From NCBI GenBank assembly GCA_947176685.1, contig CAMWRL010000055.1, positions 1-11,048 on the forward strand: a stretch of 11,048 nucleotides of DNA, read 5' to 3'. The translations under genes and the position numbers were made by a program. Positions within the stretch are counted from its first letter, which is position 1; each line of letters opens with the position of its first letter. The notes below the pieces were generated by a model, which was given only the letters and a program-made list of their open reading frames with translations, was not told the origin of the DNA and searched no databases. The stretch is from an uncultured Ruminococcus sp. (lineage in GTDB: Bacteria; Bacillota; Clostridia; Oscillospirales; Ruminococcaceae). This document shows positions 5,589 through 11,048 of this stretch, piece by piece.

Positions 5589-6974
5589 TTAAATCATTGG
5601 AATATTTCCGCCGCCCTGTCCTGTGAATTTATCGAAATTCATTCCGGCAAGTCTTTTTCTTGCCTTTTTGAGAGCCATTTTGTTGTTGCTTCCGGTAAAT
5701 TTCTTCATCATACTCTGCATCTGGTCAAACTGCTTTAAAAGCCTGTTGACTTCCTCAACCTTTGTACCAGAACCGGCAGCAATTCTCCTCTTGCGTGAGG
5801 GATTTATTATTGACGGCTTGGCACGTTCAGCCTTGGTCATTGAGTATATAATAGCCTCGATTCTGTCGAACTGTTTTTCGTCAATATCCTCGTCTTTGAT
5901 TTTGCCGTTAAGACCGGGGAGCATTCCGAGAATTGATTTCATAGAACCAAGACGCTTGATTTGTTTCATCTGGTCAAGGAGGTCGTCCATATCGAAGGTA
6001 TTTTCCTTGAATTTCTTTGTAATTCTCTCGGCTTCTTTCTGGGACATAACGTTTTCAGCTCTTTCGATAAGAGTGAGAACGTCACCCATTCCCAAAATTC
6101 TTGAAGCCATTCTTTCGGGGTGGAACTGCTCAAAATCGTCAAGTTTTTCGCCCATACCGACAAACTTAATCGGTTTACCGGTTACAGCAAGCACGGAAAG
6201 TGCCGCACCGCCTCTTGTATCGGAGTCAAGTTTTGACATCAGAACACTTGTAATACCTACAGCGTCATCAAAGGACTTGGCGACATTTACAGCATCCTGA
6301 CCTGTCATAGCGTCAACTACCAGCATTATTTCGTTTGGCTGAGTAACTTCCTTGATATTTACAAGTTCCTGCATAAGGGCTTCATCAATATGAAGTCTTC
6401 CGGCAGTATCTATAATAAGAATGTCATGACCGTAGTCCTTGGCATATGCAAGAGCCTGTTTAGCGATTATAACGGGGTCAATCTGTCCCATTTCAAAAAC
6501 TTTCACATCAGCTTTCTTTCCGACAACCTGAAGCTGATTTATAGCGGCAGGACGGTATATATCGCAGGCTGCCAGCAATGGTCTGTGACCCTCTTTTTTG
6601 AGAAGTTTTGCGAGCTTTGCGGAATGGGTAGTCTTACCCGAACCCTGCAATCCGCACATCATAATAACCGTAGGCGGTTTTGAAGCGAAATTGATACGGG
6701 CGTTGCTGTCGCCCATAAGTGAACAGAGTTCTTCATTTACGATTTTTATAACCTGTTGTGCAGGCGTAAGACTTGCTAAAACGTCCTCGCCGACTGCACG
6801 TTCAGTAACGCCTTTAACAAAGTCCTTGACTACTTTATAACTTACATCGGCTTCAAGGAGTGCAAGACGGACTTCACGCATAGCCTCCTTTACATCGCTT
6901 TCAGTAAGCTTTCCTCTTGACTTCAGCTTTTTAAAGACGTTATTAAGTTTTTCGGAAAGTCCTTCAAATGCCAT
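5589..6974 (-). CDS. ffh: Signal recognition particle GTPase Ffh (SRP54)
   Basis: The 461-residue protein has the full-length architecture of bacterial Ffh. An N-terminal helical bundle (1-90) is followed by the GTPase G domain, with P-loop GLQGSGKTT (108-116), DTAGR (189-193) and the G4 motif as SKLD (247-250). The insertion-box region precedes DTRGGAALS (252-260). A Met-rich M domain (about 300-430) binds signal peptides and 4.5S/SRP RNA through the SRKRRIAAGSG patch (393-403). With SRP RNA and FtsY it delivers nascent membrane and secreted proteins to SecYEG. Most Ffh proteins I recall carry TKLDGD at G4, where this one has SKLDSD, a conservative change. The start at 6974 follows GGAGG with about 8-nt spacing and lies 15 nt after the ylxM stop. 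Downstream genes are tightly linked. Confidence 0.98.
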   Translation of the reverse strand: MAFEGLSEKLNNVFKKLKSRGKLTESDVKEAMREVRLALLEADVSYKVVKDFVKGVTERAVGEDVLASLTPAQQVIKIVNEELCSLMGDSNARINFASKPPTVIMMCGLQGSGKTTHSAKLAKLLKKEGHRPLLAACDIYRPAAINQLQVVGKKADVKVFEMGQIDPVIIAKQALAYAKDYGHDILIIDTAGRLHIDEALMQELVNIKEVTQPNEIMLVVDAMTGQDAVNVAKSFDDAVGITSVLMSKLDSDTRGGAALSVLAVTGKPIKFVGMGEKLDDFEQFHPERMASRILGMGDVLTLIERAENVMSQKEAERITKKFKENTFDMDDLLDQMKQIKRLGSMKSILGMLPGLNGKIKDEDIDEKQFDRIEAIIYSMTKAERAKPSIINPSRKRRIAAGSGTKVEEVNRLLKQFDQMQSMMKKFTGSNNKMALKKARKRLAGMNFDKFTGQGGGNIPMI

Positions 6975-6989
6975 GCGATTTCCTCCATT

Positions 6990-7325
6990 TTACAATAAAT
7001 CAAGACCGTTATTTATTTCGTCAGTAATGATATTTCTGATATTTTCGTTTTCAATCTGTCCGGCAGTTTCAAGGATTTTCCCGAAGCACTCACGCATTTT
7101 TGTAAGACGTTCCGCAAAACGGAGTTTTTCCTCATAGTTGAGCAGAATATTTTCGGTACGTTTTATAATATCCCGTACTGCCTGACGGGTGATTCCCAAA
7201 GGACTGCCGATTTCCGCAAGGGACAAGTCCTCGCAGTAATAGAGTTCCATTATGTTTTTCTGATGCTGAGTAAGCAAGTCGCCGTAGCAGTCAAGCAGCA
7301 TCACGAACTTCAATTCTTTAGCCAT
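6990..7325 (-). CDS. ylxM: YlxM, SRP-associated helix-turn-helix protein
   Basis: The 111-residue all-helical protein belongs to the YlxM (UPF0122) family. Its N-terminal half resembles sigma-70 region 4, with a helix-turn-helix around SLAEIGSPLGITRQAVRDII (about residues 34-53). In Firmicutes ylxM is almost always directly upstream of ffh, as here, with a 15-nt gap. In streptococci YlxM has been reported to bind SRP components and modulate Ffh GTPase activity. The start at 7325 is preceded by AGGAG about 10 nt upstream and by a perfect promoter at 7370-7398. It is the first gene of the operon that runs through ffh, the small membrane genes, rpsP and khpA. Confidence 0.95.
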   Translation of the reverse strand: MAKELKFVMLLDCYGDLLTQHQKNIMELYYCEDLSLAEIGSPLGITRQAVRDIIKRTENILLNYEEKLRFAERLTKMRECFGKILETAGQIENENIRNIITDEINNGLDLL

Positions 7326-7369
7326 AAGTGAAAACTCCTGTTCGGGTGTAATCCAAAATCACTTTACAC

Positions 7370-7398
7370 ATTATACAACATAATTATTAATTTGTCAA
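7370..7398 (-). promoter_or_regulatory. Consensus promoter of the ylxM-ffh-rpsP operon
   Basis: On the minus strand, TTGACA (7393-7398), a 17-nt spacer and TATAAT (7370-7375) form a perfect sigma-A promoter. Transcription should start near 7363, about 38 nt before the ylxM ATG. The -35 box overlaps the TGA stop codon (7395-7397) of the upstream gene, so the operons are packed without a terminator and read-through is likely. Confidence 0.9.
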
Positions 7399-7934
7399 GG
7401 GGTAAAATGAAATTTTTCCTTATAAATTTTTGCACCATATTTTTGAAAGTCGGCTTGTGAAATATTAACAAGCATATTTATAACATCGGCTAATATAGTC
7501 CACTCCTCCGGAAGCATACACCAGCAACGATACTTTTTGTATTCCGGATAGTATACTTCTATAACATAACTGTGTCCGTCACGCCCGTGTGGTTTATTTA
7601 CATCTTCATTTATACCTTTTTTCAGAAATGTTTCAATTATATTTTTCTGTTTTTCATTTAATACAGCAGAATAAACGGGACTATATTCTTTCAGAAGTTC
7701 TTTATATTCTGTTGTTTTTACAAGTTCAGACAATGGCATAAGTTCAGGAAACAAACAGACCGCTTTACACATAAATTCATCACGTTTATATTTTTCCGGT
7801 TCAGTACGCCAGTAAGCGATATAATTATTTTCATTTTCGCAAATCTGAAAATACATACTTCCACCAAAAGAGCAACTTATTTCTATCTGAATAAGCTTTT
7901 TTCCGTTTTCTTCAAATTTATATCCTTCCCACAT
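7395..7934 (-). CDS. Unrecognised 179-aa cytoplasmic protein
   Basis: This intact protein is soluble, with no signal or membrane segment. I do not recognise the family. It mixes beta-rich N-terminal sequence (residues 1-45, with aromatic residues) and helical segments (about 70-110, 150-175). A short Cys pair appears in YRCWCML near residue 138. The start at 7934 follows GGGAGG at 7941-7946 with 6-nt spacing. It begins 21 nt downstream of the nitroreductase stop and has no promoter of its own, so the two form an operon. Its stop codon lies inside the -35 box of the ylxM promoter. Size and composition resemble the many small immunity or SMI1-like proteins of gut Firmicutes, but I see no diagnostic motif. 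Confidence 0.8.
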   Translation of the reverse strand: MWEGYKFEENGKKLIQIEISCSFGGSMYFQICENENNYIAYWRTEPEKYKRDEFMCKAVCLFPELMPLSELVKTTEYKELLKEYSPVYSAVLNEKQKNIIETFLKKGINEDVNKPHGRDGHSYVIEVYYPEYKKYRCWCMLPEEWTILADVINMLVNISQADFQKYGAKIYKEKFHFTP

Positions 7935-7955
7935 AAAATACCTCCCATATACTTA

Positions 7956-8486
7956 TTATTCCAACGGAAAAGAATTGAACCATGCTCTTTCGTCAAACGG
8001 TTTCTTTTGCGGAATAATAGCTTCTTCTTCGGCTATGCCCACGGGCAGAAAACAAACAAGTTCATAATTATCCGGAACATTTAAAATCTGAGCCATTTTG
8101 TCACATATTCTGTCGTCGTCAGTAATATGTCCCTCATACCAGCAGCTGCTGTAACCAAGTTCAGTTATAGCAAGAAGCATATTTTCGATAGCGGCGGAAT
8201 AGTCCTGTACCGCAAAACACTTATTTCTGTAGGCGTTTATTCTTTGAGTGAGGACACATATTACTGCCGGAGCAGTTTCGGCAACGTGAGGGTCTATAAC
8301 GCTGAAAAGCCTGTCAAGAATTTCACGGTCGTCAACGGCTATAAGACTTGTGGTCTGCTTGTTACAGCCGGACGGCGCATTCAGACCACATTCCATAATA
8401 GTTATAAGGTCTTTTTTCGGGACGTTAACCTGTCTGTATTTTCCACGGTAACTGTGCCTTTTGTTTATTGCTTCAATTGTGTTCAT
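7956..8486 (-). CDS. Nitroreductase family protein (FMN-dependent)
   Basis: The 176-residue protein is a nitroreductase-fold flavoenzyme of normal short length for the family. FMN-contact positions are visible: RHSYRG (10-15), APSGCNKQ (37-44), and the core helix QDYSAAIENMLLAITELG (94-111) leading to SSCWYEG (113-119). The C-terminal LPVGIAEEE (147-155) is the usual strand and turn that packs on the flavin. Such enzymes reduce nitro compounds, quinones or flavins with NAD(P)H as a dimer in the cytoplasm; the substrate cannot be told from sequence. The start at 8486 follows AAGGAGA. It heads a two-gene operon with the 179-residue gene. Its promoter (8512-8539) is covered by a 9-7-9 inverted repeat, suggesting control by a dimeric repressor or redox regulator. 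Confidence 0.92.
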   Translation of the reverse strand: MNTIEAINKRHSYRGKYRQVNVPKKDLITIMECGLNAPSGCNKQTTSLIAVDDREILDRLFSVIDPHVAETAPAVICVLTQRINAYRNKCFAVQDYSAAIENMLLAITELGYSSCWYEGHITDDDRICDKMAQILNVPDNYELVCFLPVGIAEEEAIIPQKKPFDERAWFNSFPLE

Positions 8487-8509
8487 AAATGTCTCCTTTC
8501 ATAGATGGA

Positions 8510-8534
8510 ATATTGTAATTATGTTTTACAATAT
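8510..8534. promoter_or_regulatory. 9-7-9 inverted repeat, candidate operator
   Basis: ATATTGTAA (8510-8518) and TTACAATAT (8526-8534) are perfect inverted copies with a 7-nt spacer. They cover nearly the whole stretch from the -10 to the edge of the -35 box of the nitroreductase promoter. A bound dimer would block RNA polymerase. The regulator gene is not adjacent; MarR-, TetR- or Rrf2-type proteins are inferred possibilities only. Confidence 0.6.
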
Positions 8535-8539
8535 ATCAA
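8512..8539 (-). promoter_or_regulatory. Promoter of the nitroreductase operon
   Basis: On the minus strand, TTGATA (8534-8539), a 16-nt spacer and TACAAT (8512-8517) match the consensus at five of six positions in each box. The -35 box overlaps the TGA stop codon (8536-8538) of the upstream gene, so the site is squeezed into a 49-nt intergenic gap. Confidence 0.65.
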
Positions 8540-8967
8540 CCATTTTCACCAAATACCGCCTTTATTATTTTATTACAATGACTTTTCCAGTCTGAAAAAC
8601 CTGTCCCGTCAGCAGTCCAGAAACTTCCGGCATGCATATCAAAAAGCCTTGCACCAAGTTTTTCCGCAAGCAGTAACAGAAATTCTTTCGGTTCAGAAGC
8701 AGCTTTTATTTCTAATTCTACCACATGGTAGCTGTTTTCGGAATACAAACAATTCTCCCAGAACCATATATCAATCCACCATTCTTTGCTATATACATCA
8801 ACGCTATTACTTTCAGAATTTTCAATGCTGATATTCATTGTTTCCGGCATATCAGCAATACAGGCAAGTATTTCGCTTTTCGTGAACGGTATAACATCTT
8901 CGTCTTTTTCCTCGCCGTAAGGTTCAGTGTTAGTTTTCGTTCTCTCCAGAAATAACGACCAGCTCAT
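8536..8967 (-). CDS. Unknown protein, paralogue A of a tandem pair
   Basis: This 143-residue soluble protein is of no family I recognise. It is clearly homologous to the product of the next gene upstream. They share the N-terminal MSWSL, RTxTNxEPY and VIPFxKxEI patches, and the C-terminal EPKEFL, AEKL, ARLFD, AGxFWT and GFSDWK patches (about residues 92-128). The centre, rich in Trp and acidic residues (60-85), has diverged. The start at 8967 has AGGAGG at 8974-8979 with 6-nt spacing. It lies 21 nt downstream of paralogue B and must be co-transcribed with it. Duplicated small genes with conserved ends and a variable middle are often seen among immunity or antitoxin-like families, but no toxin is visible here and this is only a hypothesis. 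Confidence 0.83.
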   Translation of the reverse strand: MSWSLFLERTKTNTEPYGEEKDEDVIPFTKSEILACIADMPETMNISIENSESNSVDVYSKEWWIDIWFWENCLYSENSYHVVELEIKAASEPKEFLLLLAEKLGARLFDMHAGSFWTADGTGFSDWKSHCNKIIKAVFGENG

Positions 8968-8988
8968 AGTTTTCCTCCTAAAAAATTA

Positions 8989-9435
8989 TTATACTATTCT
9001 GTCACAAAGTTTTTTCCAGTCCGAAAATCCCGAATCGTCACCAGTCCAGAAATTTCCGGCGGACGTATCAAAAAGCCTTGCACGAAGCTTTTCAGCAAAC
9101 AGTGAAAGAAATTCTTTCGGCTCAGTGCTGCCACGAATCTGCAATTCTATTGTATCATACGTCATATCTTTTTCAGAATACGCACACCAATTATAGAATA
9201 CCAATTCAATACTATAGTTGTTTCCATAAATGTGTATAATAAAAAATGAATCCAAAGCGATTTCAGTATCTTCAACAGAGACTATTTCTGATTCTTCAAT
9301 ACGAATATCTATTATTTCGGATATTTCAGACAGAGTTTTAATTATTTCATCTTTTTTAAATGGGATAACATCTTTTTCCGTGCTGTAAGGTTCGGAATTG
9401 GTTCCGGTTCTGATTAAATCAAGTGACCAGCTCAT
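8989..9435 (-). CDS. Unknown protein, paralogue B of a tandem pair
   Basis: This 148-residue protein is the upstream member of the pair. The frame extends seven codons further, but the start at 9435 is chosen because it aligns exactly with paralogue A (MSWSL) and has a weak G-rich ribosome binding site (GGGGGCA) about 8 nt upstream. Shared blocks include RTGTNSEPY (9-17), EKDVIPF (20-26), EPKEFL (105-110), ARLFD (119-123), FWT (129-131) and GFSDWK (136-141). The segment 40-100 differs strongly from A. It has no signal peptide or membrane helix, so it is likely cytoplasmic. A perfect-spacing promoter lies 33 nt upstream of the start and makes B the first gene of a B-A operon. Function unknown. 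Confidence 0.82.
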   Translation of the reverse strand: MSWSLDLIRTGTNSEPYSTEKDVIPFKKDEIIKTLSEISEIIDIRIEESEIVSVEDTEIALDSFFIIHIYGNNYSIELVFYNWCAYSEKDMTYDTIELQIRGSTEPKEFLSLFAEKLRARLFDTSAGNFWTGDDSGFSDWKKLCDRIV

Positions 9436-9467
9436 TGTTCTGCCCCCACACATCATAAGTTTTTTTA

Positions 9468-9496
9468 ATTATACTATAAAAACATTATAAAGTCAA
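9468..9496 (-). promoter_or_regulatory. Promoter of the tandem paralogue operon
   Basis: On the minus strand, TTGACT (9491-9496), a 17-nt spacer and TATAAT (9468-9473) predict a start near 9461 and a leader of about 26 nt. The -35 box sits in the T-rich tail of the upstream terminator hairpin (9500-9529). Confidence 0.85.
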
Positions 9497-9499
9497 ATA

Positions 9500-9529
9500 A
9501 AGCGTCCGCAAGTAATATAACGGACGTTT
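9500..9529 (-). terminator. Intrinsic terminator after the cupin remnant
   Basis: CGTCCG (9503-9508) pairs with CGGACG (9521-9526), extended by a G-U and two A-T pairs, around a 12-nt loop. On the minus strand the stem is followed by CTTTATTTGACTTT. It lies 17 bp beyond the stop codon of the decayed cupin gene at 9547. Confidence 0.7.
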
Positions 9530-9546
9530 AAATGATTTTAAATTTT

Positions 9547-9793
9547 TCAGCCTATAACTGCATCGTCTGTGTAGCTTTCAAGTGAATTTTCTTTCACCTG
9601 AATGCAGATGTATTTTATACTGCTGTCGGCAGAAGCAGAAAACTGTCTCTTTGCAGACGGTGCAACCCTTAACCAGTCGCCTGCTGTAAGTGAGATTTCC
9701 TCGTTCTGCTTGTGCGAATGAACAAACGGCACGCAGGCAACTGGCTGGGGGGACTGAATAGTTACATCCCATAAACTTATTCTTACTCATCAT
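9547..9793 (-). pseudogene. Decayed cupin-domain protein (frameshift and internal deletion)
   Basis: The C-terminal part reads as a cupin: VPFVHSHKQNEEI supplies the metal-binding His-x-His and Glu of the first cupin motif. It is followed abruptly by SLTAGDWLRVAPSAKRQ and a final beta stretch ending ICIQVKENS. The roughly 15-20 residues that normally join EEI to the AGDW turn are absent. The missing piece would be flanked by two EEI-like codon runs, so a direct-repeat deletion is the likely cause (inference). The N-terminus, MSKNKFMGCNYSV, is in another frame. Removing one base from the six-G run at 9747-9752 would join the two into one 80-residue frame starting at 9790 or 9793 behind GAGG (9803-9806). 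It is probably a broken member of a small cupin family, with its own terminator still present. Confidence 0.7.
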
Positions 9794-9923
9794 TTTCCTG
9801 AACCTCACTCGTTTCAATCGTAACTGCCTGACAGTAAATAAGCCAATCGTTCATGCAGTTCAGGGAGCAGAAGCTCTGATTGGTGTCCTGATGCTTATAA
9901 TATCTCTTGCCTACGGGAAAACG
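9783..9923 (-). pseudogene. C-terminal remnant of a small Cys-containing protein
   Basis: A frame of 46 codons with no start codon runs from just after a TGA to the TAA at 9783-9785. It contains RYYKHQDTNQ, then FCSLNC and, ten residues on, YCQAV. The regularly spaced cysteines and protein-like composition suggest the tail of a zinc-binding protein whose N-terminus has been lost. Its stop codon overlaps the first codons of the cupin remnant, as in a formerly coupled operon. The upstream end runs into the hairpin at 9918-9956. No family is recognised; chance coding is possible but less likely. Confidence 0.4.
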
Positions 9924-9956
9924 TCATACAAGCAACAAAAGCATGTATGACGTTTT
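9918..9956. repeat. 13-bp perfect inverted repeat, terminator-like hairpin
   Basis: AAAACGTCATACA (9918-9930) and TGTATGACGTTTT (9944-9956) flank a 13-nt loop. The A-tract, stem and T-tract layout is that of a bidirectional intrinsic terminator, working best on the plus strand. No intact gene leads into it from either side, so it may be left over from a lost gene. Confidence 0.6.
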
Positions 9957-10090
9957 GATATATTATAATGCTCTGATAATTTTTTCTATTGAAAAAATTA
10001 TATACTTAAAATATAAGTGTTTAATAGTTATATATTTTGTCATAAATAAACAAAATGCGTTGCAAAAGTATAAATTTATAAAAATTAATA
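9957..10090. other. AT-rich non-coding stretch
   Basis: The sequence between the hairpin and the promoter at 10091 is strongly AT-rich. A plus-strand open frame that covers it (9907-10134) runs through the hairpin and the promoter, has no ribosome binding site and looks like chance. I see no RNA gene or repeat here. Confidence 0.5.
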
Positions 10091-10119
10091 TTGATTTACA
10101 AACTCATATATGTTATAAT
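10091..10119 (+). promoter_or_regulatory. Extended -10 promoter before the 18-codon ORF
   Basis: TTGATT (10091-10096), a 17-nt spacer and TATAAT (10114-10119), preceded by TGT, form a strong extended -10 promoter. Transcription should start near 10126, about 70 nt before the ATG at 10196. Confidence 0.78.
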
Positions 10120-10195
10120 ATGATAGTATATTAATGTGATATCGCAGCAACACGATGTTAACTGAAATTACAAATATCTTAAAAGGAGGATTTTT

Positions 10196-10272
10196 ATGAA
10201 AAGAAAAATGCTTAGTCTGTTTCTTTGCTCGATTTTGAAATCTCGTTTATAGAAGTACGTGATATTATCTGA
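10196..10272 (+). pseudogene. Truncated secreted-protein gene, signal peptide only
   Basis: Behind a strong AGGAGG (10184-10189) with 6-nt spacing, the ATG at 10196 opens MKRKMLSLFLCSILKSRL and then stops at 10250-10252. The first 14 residues look like the start of a Sec signal peptide or lipoprotein signal. Reading on in another frame gives DFEISFIEVRDII and a TGA at 10270-10272, which could be the tail of the original protein. The simplest reading is a secreted or lipoprotein gene that lost its middle by deletion and kept promoter, ribosome binding site and both ends. The alternative is a genuine 18-residue hydrophobic peptide. Confidence 0.5.
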
Positions 10273-10383
10273 ATTTTTTAGTATGTATTTTCCAACTCGA
10301 ATTATATAAATAGCAATTCAGGTAAATATATTTACTGATTTTTGATTGTTATATGAAACGGCACATCACATTTTAAAAGTGTT

Positions 10384-10412
10384 GAGTTATATATAACAGG
10401 TTAAAATAATAA
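10384..10412 (+). promoter_or_regulatory. Weak candidate promoter for the 148-aa gene
   Basis: TTGAGT, a spacer of about 17 nt and AATAAT lie some 30 nt upstream of the start at 10444. A perfect 12-bp palindrome, GTTATATATAAC (10388-10399), sits between the two boxes. The boxes match the consensus at four and five of six positions, so this is tentative. Confidence 0.35.
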
Positions 10413-10443
10413 CTAATTTTCAACTTTGGAAAGGATGTTCAAT

Positions 10444-10890
10444 ATGGATGGTGACGTAAAATTAGGATGGTTTGATCTTATAATGGGTCTGATACTTCTC
10501 TTTATATTAATATATTTTTGGATTCGGGATGCAATCCGTGGAGTCAGGTCAGTTAATGGAATAGTGATTGGTGAAGATCCAGATACTCATGATGTTCATA
10601 TAAGATATAAAATAAAGGCTAATACTTATCATGAAGTGTCTTGTCCAAGATACAGTTATTATTTTATGCTCGGTCCACCTGATGTTGGTTTAAAAATTGT
10701 TCTGAAGGTAAGAAAAGATGATCCTTATAAAGTAGTATCAATACATCTTACACTTCAAACAAAATTGACTTCATTTTCAAAAGATGGTACTTATTCCAAC
10801 AACTACATATGGAGGATGCCGTTAACTTTATTGTCATTAAGTGCATTTTTTATTGCAACTGGTGTTGTGTTTATCATAGGTATTCTCTAA
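10444..10890 (+). CDS. Two-TM protein, DUF3592-like
   Basis: This 148-residue membrane protein has one helix at each end (about 11-28 and 126-147) and a beta-rich soluble middle. The start at 10444 is chosen because AAAGGA (10430-10435) sits 8 nt before it; the longer TTG-started frame includes that ribosome binding site. The central part shows the outline of the DUF3592 family: GIVIG with an acidic stretch (39-46), alternating strand residues (HIRYKIK, 52-58) and a late VLKVRKDDP (86-94) resembling the family's closing V-x-Y-x-P-x-x-P segment. The role of DUF3592 proteins is not established. It has no operon partner, and a hairpin follows it at 10898-10944. Local AT content is higher than in the left half of the window. 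Confidence 0.75.
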   Translation: MDGDVKLGWFDLIMGLILLFILIYFWIRDAIRGVRSVNGIVIGEDPDTHDVHIRYKIKANTYHEVSCPRYSYYFMLGPPDVGLKIVLKVRKDDPYKVVSIHLTLQTKLTSFSKDGTYSNNYIWRMPLTLLSLSAFFIATGVVFIIGIL

Positions 10891-10897
10891 AGTTATA

Positions 10898-10944
10898 ATT
10901 GCACTTAATATGTATTTCTATATTGAACGCAAATTAAGTGCAAT
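10898..10944 (+). terminator. Inverted repeat downstream of the DUF3592-like gene
   Basis: ATTGCACTTAAT (10898-10909) and ATTAAGTGCAAT (10933-10944) are perfect 12-bp inverted copies around a 23-nt AT-rich loop, starting 7 bp after the stop codon. The position suits a terminator, but the T-tract is poor and the loop is long, so an RNA-stability hairpin or the trace of an inverted element is possible. Confidence 0.5.
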
Positions 10945-11020
10945 ATAATAGACCTCCTCGGAAACTAAAAATGACTTGAAAAATCAGTGAGGCAGTGATA
11001 GTATTCAATAGGGTGATAAA

Positions 11021-11048
11021 ATGGATTTTTATGCTAAAGCAGAACAGT
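11021..11048 (+). CDS. Possible start of a further gene, cut by the window edge
   Basis: ATG at 11021 follows GGGTGA (11011-11016) and opens MDFYAKAEQ before the window ends. Spacing from the ribosome binding site is short but workable. Only nine codons are visible, so neither the gene nor its product can be confirmed. Confidence 0.4.

Noticed and set aside
5623..6300. 225-codon plus-strand open frame opposite ffh
   Set aside because: It is antisense to the unmistakable Ffh G and M domains, has no ribosome binding site and shows no family features; it is a shadow of ffh codon usage.
9907..10134. 75-codon plus-strand open frame
   Set aside because: It runs through the 13-bp hairpin and the promoter at 10091-10119, lacks a ribosome binding site and has a composition typical of random AT-rich DNA.
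10923..10949. TTGAAC and TATAAT pair upstream of the last partial gene
   Set aside because: The spacer is only 15 nt and the boxes fall within the inverted repeat after the DUF3592-like gene, so a promoter call is not supported.

Overview
This looks like a chromosomal segment of a low-GC Firmicute, most likely a Ruminococcus-like member of the Oscillospiraceae or another gut Clostridia. That rests on the ylxM-ffh-(small membrane genes)-rpsP-khpA gene order, the strong AGGAGG-type ribosome binding sites, the near-consensus sigma-A promoters, and a Thr/Glu-rich lipoprotein linker of a kind common in ruminococci. The taxonomic call is inference from gene order and style. No rRNA, tRNA, CRISPR array or complete insertion sequence is visible.

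Left part (1-4500). A terminator-like hairpin is followed by a minus-strand gene for an unrecognised 175-residue protein with a Cys-rich C-terminus, which has its own perfect TTGACA-17-TATAAT promoter. Next comes a minus-strand lipoprotein gene made of two copies of one domain. It is divergent from a plus-strand gene for a membrane-anchored EAL-domain c-di-GMP phosphodiesterase with a degenerate GGDEF module. The shared intergenic region carries an extended -10 promoter for each gene, with three dyad-symmetric elements between them. A bidirectional terminator separates the EAL gene from the convergent operon to its right.

Central part (4505-7400, minus strand). This is the conserved protein-targeting and translation operon, transcribed ylxM, ffh, an 82-residue membrane protein, a 67-residue Imm17-like membrane protein, rpsP, khpA. 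A perfect consensus promoter lies upstream of ylxM. The SRP GTPase, its regulator-like partner YlxM, ribosomal protein bS16 and the RNA-binding KhpA are housekeeping. The two small membrane proteins are the unusual passengers.

Right-centre (7395-9500, minus strand). There are two small operons: nitroreductase plus an unrecognised 179-residue protein, and a tandem pair of paralogous unknown proteins. The nitroreductase promoter is covered by a 9-7-9 inverted repeat, a good operator candidate.

Right end (9500-11048). This is AT-rich and decayed. It holds a cupin gene with a frameshift at a homopolymer run and an apparent internal deletion, the tail of a small Cys-containing protein, and a promoter plus ribosome binding site driving only an 18-codon signal-peptide-like ORF. 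It also holds an intact two-TM DUF3592-like protein and the first codons of a possible further gene cut by the window edge.

Several start sites were moved inward from the longest open frame, because a promoter or a Shine-Dalgarno sequence shows the longer frame cannot be right. No complete new defence or mobile system is evident. The best leads are the tandem paralogues, the Imm17-like gene inside the SRP/rpsP operon, the nitroreductase operator and the dyad cluster upstream of the EAL gene.
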